Of a DNA stretch of 12,176 bases, positions 7,050 to 12,176 are shown piece after piece. The stretch spans positions 1 through 12,176 of the forward strand of contig CAKPRX010000067.1 of the NCBI GenBank assembly GCA_934183135.1. Direction: 5' to 3'. Positions within the stretch are counted from its first letter, which is position 1; each line of letters begins with the position of its first letter. A program made the position numbers and the translations under genes. A model generated the notes under the pieces. That model had not been told where the DNA came from. It ran no database searches and was given only the letters and a program-made list of their open reading frames with translations. Origin of the DNA: an uncultured Prevotella sp. Its GTDB lineage: Bacteria; Bacteroidota; Bacteroidia; Bacteroidales; Bacteroidaceae.

Positions 7050-7149
7050 CGCGGTCACCGTCCGCAGACTATGGATGTACATCCGGCGGTTTAGTATGTA
7101 CATACCGCATCACGGAACCCACATCCCCAGTCTTCGGACGGAGCCCGCG
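7050..7149 (+). repeat. 100-nt imperfect inverted repeat (long hairpin) in the spacer
   Basis: The arms 7050-7078 and 7121-7149 are complementary at 24 of 29 positions in one register without gaps. The mismatches are at 7055, 7057, 7065, 7071 and 7072. The longest core is CCGTCCGCAGACT (7058-7070) against AGTCTTCGGACGG (7129-7141), 12 of 13 pairs. Inside, TCCG (7082-7085) pairs with CGGA (7113-7116) and GCGGT (7086-7090) pairs with ACCGC (7104-7108), which closes an apical loop at 7091-7103. No T-run follows, so it is not a plain intrinsic terminator. It could be a structured 3' UTR, a small RNA, a palindromic repeat element or a DNA cruciform. It is not coding as far as I can tell. The pairing is read directly from the sequence; the function is unknown. 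Confidence 0.7.
7073..7105. promoter_or_regulatory. Tandem 12-bp perfect palindromes, a possible operator pair
   Basis: GGATGTACATCC (7073-7084) and GTATGTACATAC (7094-7105) are both perfect palindromes sharing the 8-bp core ATGTACAT. Their centres are 21 bp apart, which is two turns of B-DNA, so two regulator dimers could sit on the same face of the helix. They lie about 190-220 bp upstream of the promoter at 7293-7300, which is far for a simple repressor site. They also fall within the inner part of the 100-nt hairpin, so they may be a by-product of it. No regulator gene is in the window. Confidence 0.4.
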
Positions 7150-7160
7150 GCCACTGCCAG

Positions 7161-7197
7161 CATGGGGCCGGCGGCGGGCGCGGTGGCCGATGCCATG
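7161..7197 (+). other. GC-rich hairpin within the spacer
   Basis: CATGG (7161-7165) pairs with CCATG (7193-7197). GGCC (7166-7169) pairs with GGCC (7185-7188), leaving a 4-nt bulge (GATG, 7189-7192) on the 3' side and a GC-only-looking loop. It sits between the 100-nt hairpin and the terminator candidate. Together they cover most of the spacer. In a stretch this GC-rich, some pairing is expected by chance, so this is weaker than the 100-nt hairpin. Confidence 0.4.
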
Positions 7198-7220
7198 GCG
7201 GCGGCAGCCCTTTCGCCCAC

Positions 7221-7258
7221 GCTGCCACGGGCAGTTATCGCCACGGCAGCATTTTTAT
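7221..7258 (+). terminator. Candidate intrinsic terminator after the glycosyltransferase cluster
   Basis: GCTGCC (7221-7226) pairs with GGCAGC (7245-7250). Inside it a GGC/GCC pairing (7230-7232 with 7240-7242) is possible, and ATTTTTATT follows at once. That is the layout of an intrinsic terminator, placed about 180 nt after the stop at 7043 and before the promoter at 7293. The same GCTGCC can instead pair with GGCAG at 7230-7234 (3-nt loop) or with GGCAGC upstream at 7203-7208, so competing folds are possible. The T-run is interrupted and the stem is short, hence moderate confidence. Confidence 0.5.
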
Positions 7259-7269
7259 TGGCAAATCAC

Positions 7270-7300
7270 TTCGTCATGTTATTTTTTTTAACTAAGTTTG
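7270..7300 (+). promoter_or_regulatory. Bacteroidota-type promoter of the PEtN-type transferase cluster
   Basis: TAAGTTTG (7293-7300) matches the -7 consensus TAnnTTTG exactly. A near-match to the -33 box, TTCG (7270-7273, one mismatch to TTTG), lies 19 nt upstream. It follows an AT-rich stretch (7251-7292) that contrasts with the GC-rich spacer. Transcription should start near 7304-7308, at or just before the first ATG (7308). It would drive the genes from 7308 to beyond the window end. Confidence 0.7.
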
Positions 7301-7307
7301 CACTTTA

Positions 7308-9164
7308 ATGGACAGAATGATGAAAGTGCGCAACGTACTAACCACCTTACTGGGCCGGCTGTTTGTTCCCATTCAGACCAATGCCCTCTTCTTCGTGAGC
7401 ATGTATGTGCTTGGCATCGTCGGCGAGTGGATTACACTCCCCCATGTCAAGGGTGTGCATCTATATGGCAACTTGTACCTTGAACTGTTCATCGACCTGT
7501 ACGTGGCGTGTGTAGTCCTGACGCTGCTGCCCGCGGCGGTGCGCCGGTGGGTACGCAGGGTGCTCTATGTGGTGGCCTACACTGTGACCGTGATAGACAC
7601 GTACTGCTTCTGGAAGTTCAAGTCGACCATCACCCCTACCATGCTCTTATTAGTAGACGAGACCGACGCACGCGAAGCCAGCGAGTTCATCAAGTCGTAC
7701 CTCTCTGCCGATGTCATTGCCAGTCCGGTGGGCTGGCTGCTGCTCATCATGGTGGCCCATGGTGTGGTGGCCTGGTTCCACAGGGCCATAGGCGCGTGGT
7801 TCACACCCCGCATCAGGCGGGTCGTACCCGCGGCAGGGGCCGTCACGCTGGCACTTGTAGCCGTAAGTGTCTGCACCAGTGCCCACAACAAGGTGGCGCT
7901 GGCCCGGCTCATGTCGGCAAGCACCATAGGCCAGGTGGAACACACCCTGACCGACCCGGCACACGGTGTGCTGTACACCCCGGAGTGGCGGCTGGTCTTC
8001 AGCGTGTACGCCAACTCCCTGGCAGCCCAGCAGATTAACCGTCTGGTGAGCCGCATCGACGACGTGCGGGTAGACAGCTGCTCCTACACCTCGCCCACCA
8101 TCGTCCTGATTATCGGCGAGAGCTACGGCAAGCACCACTCGGCCCAATACGGCTATCCCATGCCCACCACGCCGCGACAGATAGCCCGCGAGCAACGCGG
8201 GCGTCTCATCCGTTTCAGCGATGTGGTGTCGCCGTGGAACCTTACGAGCTTCGTCTTCAAGAACACATTCTCCCTGCACGTGGTGGGCCAGCCCGGCGAG
8301 TGGTGCGACTATCCGCTCTTCCCCGAAGTGTTCCGCAAGGCTGGCTACCACGTCACCTTTCTTACTAACCAGTTCCTGCCCAAGGCCAAAGAGGCCGTGT
8401 ACGACTTCAGCGGTGGTTTCTTCCTGAACAACCCTGTCCTGAGCAAGGCCCAGTTTGATACCCGCAACACCCAGGTTCACCGCTACGACGACGGACTGCT
8501 GTCAGACTATGACCACCTCGTCCAGAGCTACACGCCCGGCCATCAGCCCAAGGCCAACCTGTACATCTTCCATCTGCTGGGCCAGCACGTGGCTTACCGC
8601 GACCGCTACCCCCACGACCGCACCCACTTCAAGCCGGCCGACTATGAGGAGAGCAGACCCGAACTGAGCGACAAGCAGCGCCGCCTGCTGAGCTACTACG
8701 ACAACGCTGTGCTCTACAACGACTCTATCGTCGACCAGATATGCCGGCGTTTTGACAACCAGGACGCTATCGTCATCTACATGCCCGACCACGGTGAGGA
8801 GTGTTACGAGGAGAACCGCGGCATCATCTGCCGCAACCACTCGGCCGCCATCGACTACGGCCTGGCCAAATATGAGTTCGAGATACCTTTCTGGATTTAC
8901 TGCACGCACCGCTATGCTGTGCGCCACCCGCATATCTTCAAACAGGCCGTCGAGGCCAAGGACAGGCCGTACATGACCGATGCGCTCCCGCATCTTCTCC
9001 TGTATCTCGCGGGCATTGTCACACCCGACTACCAGTCGCGTTACAACCTGCTGAGCCCAGACTACGACGTGGCGCGCCCCCGACTGCTCAAGGGCAAGAC
9101 CGACTATAACCGCCTGGTGCCGCCAGCACCCTCGGCCAGCGCGGTGAAGAGCCCTTTCAAATGA
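7308..9164 (+). CDS. Sulfatase-fold phosphoethanolamine transferase-like membrane enzyme (EptA/CptA-like)
   Basis: A 618-residue inner-membrane protein with about five transmembrane segments in the first 190 residues and a periplasmic alkaline-phosphatase/sulfatase-fold domain from about 260. The visible metal and catalytic sites fit the phosphoethanolamine transferase family: VLIIGESYGKHHSAQYGYPMPTTP (metal ligand Glu271), SPWNLTSFVFKN (likely nucleophile Thr313), FHLLGQHVAY (His427) and YMPDHGEECYE (Asp494-His495). Such enzymes move phosphoethanolamine from phosphatidylethanolamine to lipid A, core sugars or glycans. The related phosphoglycerol transfer cannot be excluded. The start is uncertain: ATGs at 7308, 7317 and 7320 are all in frame, and the promoter just upstream makes 7317 or 7320 possible. 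The next gene starts 7 bp after its stop. The family includes polymyxin-resistance enzymes, but that role is not shown here. Confidence 0.88.
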   Translation: MDRMMKVRNVLTTLLGRLFVPIQTNALFFVSMYVLGIVGEWITLPHVKGVHLYGNLYLELFIDLYVACVVLTLLPAAVRRWVRRVLYVVAYTVTVIDTYCFWKFKSTITPTMLLLVDETDAREASEFIKSYLSADVIASPVGWLLLIMVAHGVVAWFHRAIGAWFTPRIRRVVPAAGAVTLALVAVSVCTSAHNKVALARLMSASTIGQVEHTLTDPAHGVLYTPEWRLVFSVYANSLAAQQINRLVSRIDDVRVDSCSYTSPTIVLIIGESYGKHHSAQYGYPMPTTPRQIAREQRGRLIRFSDVVSPWNLTSFVFKNTFSLHVVGQPGEWCDYPLFPEVFRKAGYHVTFLTNQFLPKAKEAVYDFSGGFFLNNPVLSKAQFDTRNTQVHRYDDGLLSDYDHLVQSYTPGHQPKANLYIFHLLGQHVAYRDRYPHDRTHFKPADYEESRPELSDKQRRLLSYYDNAVLYNDSIVDQICRRFDNQDAIVIYMPDHGEECYEENRGIICRNHSAAIDYGLAKYEFEIPFWIYCTHRYAVRHPHIFKQAVEAKDRPYMTDALPHLLLYLAGIVTPDYQSRYNLLSPDYDVARPRLLKGKTDYNRLVPPAPSASAVKSPFK

Positions 9165-9171
9165 TACCGAC

Positions 9172-10296
9172 ATGAACGCCAACACCGACAACCGCCAACA
9201 GTTGCTCTCGCGCGCCGAGTGCAACATCCTTAGAGGCCTGGCCATCTTGGGCATAGTACTGCACAACTACTGCCACTGGCTCGGGCCTATTGTCAAGGAG
9301 AACGAGTACACCTACGACCAGCACAACGTAGATGTCCTCCATCAGGTGCTCAGCCACCCTGATGGCAATCTGCCTGTCCACCTGCTCTCTTTCTTTGGGC
9401 ACTATGGCGTGCCCGTCTTTCTCTTCCTCAGCGCTTACGGCCTGGTGTGCAAGTACGAGCATGGCGGCTCTGCCACCCGGGCTGACCGTGTCCCGCTGCC
9501 GCCGGCACCACGGTTTATAGCCTATCACTACCTCAAACTGTTCAAGATGATGATTGTGGGCTTCGTGGCCTTTACCATCGTCGACGCCATGACCCCTGGC
9601 AGCTGGCACTATACCGTTACCCAGATACTGGCCCAGCTCTGCATGGTCAACAATGTGCTGCCCGACCCCGACCATCAGATATGGCCAGGGCCTTACTGGT
9701 TCTTCGGGCTCATGCTGCAGCTGTACATCGTGTACCGACTGGTGCTGGCCCGACGGCCATGGACTTACACGGTGGGACTGATGGCCGTATGCGTAATCCT
9801 GCAGATGGGCATGGAACCCGACGGCGACGCCATGAACCGGTACCGGTACAACTTCATGGGTGGCATGTTGCCCTTCGGGCTCGGCCTGCTCTATGCACGC
9901 TATGGCCACAGGCTGCACACGGGCAACCGCAGTGGCTGGGCCTATGCCTGTCTACTGCTCCTGTCGTGCCTGCTCATCTACCTGTGCAGCCTGACGCCCT
10001 ATCTGTGGGCTCTGGTACCTGTCTGGGTATGTACCGCGGCTGTATGTGCCGTGAGATGGCTGGCAGCCTGGCCCGCCGTGCTACACGCCCCCACCACCGC
10101 CATGCTGGTATGGATGGGGCAGGTGTCGGCGGCCCTCTTCGTGTGCCACCCCATCCTGCGCAAGGTATTCATCCCCATCAGCCGAGGCGGCGACATATAC
10201 ACCGGACTACTCCTGTACATCCTGGCCAGCATCTGCGTGGCCTGGCTGTTCAGAGAGGTGATGAAGAAGATACCCAACCCACAACTCAAGCAATGA
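9172..10296 (+). CDS. Acyltransferase family 3 membrane protein (probable O-acyltransferase), first of two
   Basis: A 374-residue polytopic membrane protein of the acyltransferase-3 family (PF01757-like), with about ten hydrophobic segments. The diagnostic first helix RGLAILGIVLHNYCHW holds Arg21 and the presumed catalytic His31. It is followed by GVPVFLFLSAYGLV, the family's second signature. Members transfer acyl groups, most often acetyl, onto sugars of surface glycans, taking the group across the inner membrane. It starts 7 bp after the PEtN-type transferase. Its stop overlaps the start of the second acyltransferase as ATGA (10293-10296), so the two are probably co-translated. The acyl group and acceptor sugar are unknown. 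The C-terminus is a short basic tail (REVMKKIPNPQLKQ). Confidence 0.9.
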   Translation: MNANTDNRQQLLSRAECNILRGLAILGIVLHNYCHWLGPIVKENEYTYDQHNVDVLHQVLSHPDGNLPVHLLSFFGHYGVPVFLFLSAYGLVCKYEHGGSATRADRVPLPPAPRFIAYHYLKLFKMMIVGFVAFTIVDAMTPGSWHYTVTQILAQLCMVNNVLPDPDHQIWPGPYWFFGLMLQLYIVYRLVLARRPWTYTVGLMAVCVILQMGMEPDGDAMNRYRYNFMGGMLPFGLGLLYARYGHRLHTGNRSGWAYACLLLLSCLLIYLCSLTPYLWALVPVWVCTAAVCAVRWLAAWPAVLHAPTTAMLVWMGQVSAALFVCHPILRKVFIPISRGGDIYTGLLLYILASICVAWLFREVMKKIPNPQLKQ

Positions 10297-11294
10297 AACA
10301 GATGACTATAGACTGGGGCTGTCTGTCCCGCCACCGAGGACAACTGATGGGACTGTCCATCCTGTTTATCGTGCTGTTCCACATTGGTCTGCCGCGAACC
10401 GATGCCTTCTTCGGACTCAAGCGCATGGGCAACGTGGGGGTCGACATCTTCTTCTTCCTCAGCGGCATCGGACTGTGGTATGCCTGGTGCAAGCAGCCCG
10501 ACATGGGGCACTTCTACCGGCGGCGACTGTTACGCATACTGCCGGCATGGCTGGTGATGGCTACGGCGTTCTATCTGCCCGACTACTTAGGCCCCCAGCG
10601 GTTCTCGTCAAGTCTGCCCGACCTGCTGGGCGACATTACCATCAACTGGGACTTCTGGATACACGACGAGCTGACCTTCTGGTACATACCGGCCACCCTG
10701 CTACTATACTTGCTGGCACCATGGTACATGCGGCTCGTACAGCGCGATGCCGTGTGGCGATGGCTGCCCGTGCTGATGATACTGTGGTGCGTGGCCGTAC
10801 AGTACGTGGCTCCCATACACGCGGCCGTGGGACACATTGAGATATTCTGGAGCCGGGTGCCCATCTTCTTTATCGGCATAGCCATGGGCGAGTGGGTACG
10901 CCAGGGGCGTGCCACCACGCCGGGCACCCCCTGGGCGCTGGCCCTGACCATGGCTGCATCGTTAGCCCTGTGCATCTACCTGGAGCAGGCCCTCCACGGA
11001 CGGTTTCCCATATTCCTGGAGCGGCTGGCCTACATTCCCCTGACCATATCGGGGGCCCTGCTCATGGCCCAGGGCATCGGCCTGCTGCCTGCACGGATGG
11101 GCAGCGCACTGGCCATGGTGGGCAGCCTCAGCCTGGAGATTTATCTTATACACAGCCACTTCGTCCTCACGTGGATAGAACCGTGGCAACTGGGCTACTG
11201 GCCCACTTTCGCGCTGTGCCTGGCCGTAACGCTGCCCGTGGCATGGCTGCTACACCAGATACTACATAAAGTAATGAACGCATGGAGCCTATGA
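10293..11294 (+). CDS. Acyltransferase family 3 membrane protein (probable O-acyltransferase), second of two
   Basis: A 333-residue polytopic membrane protein of the same broad family but clearly different in sequence from its neighbour. It has RGQLMGLSILFIVLFHIGL (Arg15, presumed catalytic His30), NVGVDIFFFLSGIGLWYAW and FYRRRLLRILPAWL (about 74-86), all hallmarks of acyltransferase-3 proteins. The reading frame is open upstream to 9681, but that part overlaps the preceding gene out of frame and carries no family similarity. The ATG at 10293, overlapping the previous stop as ATGA, gives a normal family length and start. An ATG at 10302 is an alternative. Its stop overlaps the next start, again as ATGA (11291-11294). 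Two acyltransferases in a row suggest two different acylation sites on one glycan (inference). Confidence 0.9.
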   Translation: MKQMTIDWGCLSRHRGQLMGLSILFIVLFHIGLPRTDAFFGLKRMGNVGVDIFFFLSGIGLWYAWCKQPDMGHFYRRRLLRILPAWLVMATAFYLPDYLGPQRFSSSLPDLLGDITINWDFWIHDELTFWYIPATLLLYLLAPWYMRLVQRDAVWRWLPVLMILWCVAVQYVAPIHAAVGHIEIFWSRVPIFFIGIAMGEWVRQGRATTPGTPWALALTMAASLALCIYLEQALHGRFPIFLERLAYIPLTISGALLMAQGIGLLPARMGSALAMVGSLSLEIYLIHSHFVLTWIEPWQLGYWPTFALCLAVTLPVAWLLHQILHKVMNAWSL

Positions 11295-12176
11295 CTGCCA
11301 AACTGAATGCTGCGCTGCGCATCATACGCATGCGCCAGTGGATAAAGAATGTCTTTGTACTCATCCCGCTGTTCTTCGGCGGAGCCCTGACCGACCCTGA
11401 CGCCCTGACGGCCGGCTGCATCACCATGATGGCCTACTGCTTTGCCGCATCGGCCATCTACTGTCTTAACGACATCATCGATGTGGATGCCGACCGCGCC
11501 CATCCCGTGAAGTGTAAGCGACCCATAGCCTCGGGCGAGGTGCCGGTACGCGAGGCTTACGGGCTGATGGCACTCATGCTGGTGCTCTCGGCAGGGACGG
11601 CGGCCCTTCTGGGCAACGCCTTGGCCGTAGGGGGAATTATAGTTTTCTATGTGGTGCTCAACGTGTTGTACTGCGTAAGGCTCAAGGACAGCGCCATCAT
11701 CGACGTGTGTATCGTAGCCTTCGGATTTGTATTGCGCATCCTGGCCGGAGGTGTGGCCACGGGCATCGTGCTCAGCAAGTGGATAGTGCTGATGACCTTC
11801 CTGCTCACCCTGTTCCTCAGTTTTGCCAAGCGGCGCGACGATGTACTCCGCATGGATGCCACAGGCGTGGCCCCACGTAAGAATACCATCCGCTACAACC
11901 TCACCTTTATCAACCAGGCCATAACCATCACCGGCGCGGTCATGCTGGTGTGCTACATCATGTACACCGTGTCGCCCGAGACCATCGCCCACTTCCACAG
12001 CGACTACCTGTACCTCACCAGTGTACCCGTGCTGGTAGGGCTGCTCCGCTATATCCAGATAGCGGTAGTAGACAAGAAGAGCGGCGACCCCACCAAGGTG
12101 GTACTCAAGGACCGCGCCACCCAGCTTATCATCCTTGCCTGGTTTTTAGCTTTCGTTTTCTTCATCTATATCGTAT
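11291..12176 (+). CDS. UbiA-family prenyltransferase, decaprenyl-phosphate phosphoribosyltransferase-like; 3' end outside the window
   Basis: The frame is open for 295 codons to the window edge, and the protein is probably nearly complete. It is a polytopic UbiA-superfamily enzyme. The first aspartate-rich motif is NDIIDVDADRAHPVKCKRP (Asn60, Asp61, Asp64, Asp68), and the second region is YCVRLKDSAIIDV followed by FGFVLRILAGG (about 127-155). N-terminal MRQWIKNVFVLIPLFF and the HP.K..RP.ASG block match the phosphoribosyltransferase branch typified by mycobacterial Rv3806c better than the quinone or heme branches. That branch attaches phosphoribose from PRPP to polyprenyl phosphate, the first step to a lipid-linked arabinose or ribose donor. 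The start at 11291 overlaps the preceding stop as ATGA; an in-frame ATG at 11282 would add three residues. The product in this organism is an inference. Confidence 0.88.
   Translation, partial: MTAKLNAALRIIRMRQWIKNVFVLIPLFFGGALTDPDALTAGCITMMAYCFAASAIYCLNDIIDVDADRAHPVKCKRPIASGEVPVREAYGLMALMLVLSAGTAALLGNALAVGGIIVFYVVLNVLYCVRLKDSAIIDVCIVAFGFVLRILAGGVATGIVLSKWIVLMTFLLTLFLSFAKRRDDVLRMDATGVAPRKNTIRYNLTFINQAITITGAVMLVCYIMYTVSPETIAHFHSDYLYLTSVPVLVGLLRYIQIAVVDKKSGDPTKVVLKDRATQLIILAWFLAFVFFIYIV

Noticed and set aside
7050..7149. The long hairpin as an integron attC site or an insertion-sequence end
   Set aside because: I see no GTTRRRY/RYYYAAC core pair, target-site duplication, integrase or transposase in the window.
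7075..7308. A 77-codon open frame across the spacer
   Set aside because: It begins inside the long hairpin, its composition follows GC-rich repeats and then the AT-rich promoter, it ends on the next gene's start codon, and it resembles no protein I know.
9681..10292. A longer version of the second acyltransferase starting at 9681
   Set aside because: That part lies out of frame within the first acyltransferase and reads as low-complexity shadow protein; the ATGA overlap at 10293 gives a normal family length.

Overview
The window looks like a chromosomal segment from a member of the phylum Bacteroidota, most likely order Bacteroidales (a GC-rich Prevotellaceae-like genome is my guess, at low confidence). 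The reasons are promoter boxes of the Bacteroidota type (TAnnTTTG, once with a well-spaced upstream TTTG), no obvious Shine-Dalgarno sequences with A-rich sequence before several starts, and proteins whose closest feel is Bacteroidales. All protein genes are on the + strand. A tRNA-Asn gene is on the - strand at the left edge.

Layout. (1) 1-229: tRNA-Asn with its own strong promoter, and a divergent intergenic region. (2) 230-1888: secreted S41 carboxyl-terminal processing protease. (3) 1946-7043: a tight cluster of a WzxC-type flippase, a GT2 glycosyltransferase, a two-domain glycosyltransferase (fucosyltransferase-like domain fused to a GT2 domain) and a GNT-I/GT2-like glycosyltransferase. 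(4) 7044-7307: a non-coding and unusually structured spacer. It has a 100-nt imperfect hairpin, two 12-bp perfect palindromes 21 bp apart, a further hairpin, a terminator candidate and then a promoter for the next unit. (5) 7308-12176: a second cluster of a sulfatase-fold phosphoethanolamine-type transferase, two different acyltransferase-3 membrane proteins and a UbiA-family decaprenyl-phosphate phosphoribosyltransferase-like enzyme that runs off the right edge.

How the genes fit together. The glycosyltransferases would build a lipid-linked oligosaccharide at the inner face of the inner membrane and the flippase would move it outward. The PEtN-type transferase and the O-acyltransferases would decorate it, or another envelope glycan or lipid. 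The UbiA-family enzyme would make a polyprenyl-phosphate-linked pentose donor. No polymerase (Wzy), O-antigen ligase, sugar-nucleotide synthesis gene or initiating phosphoglycosyltransferase is visible, so a short non-polymerised glycan is more likely than a classical capsule. The order S41 protease - wzx - glycosyltransferases recalls the general protein O-glycosylation loci of Bacteroidota, but that is an inference from memory.

The most unexplained part is not a gene. It is the spacer 7044-7260, where inverted repeats cover nearly every base and end in a T-run.
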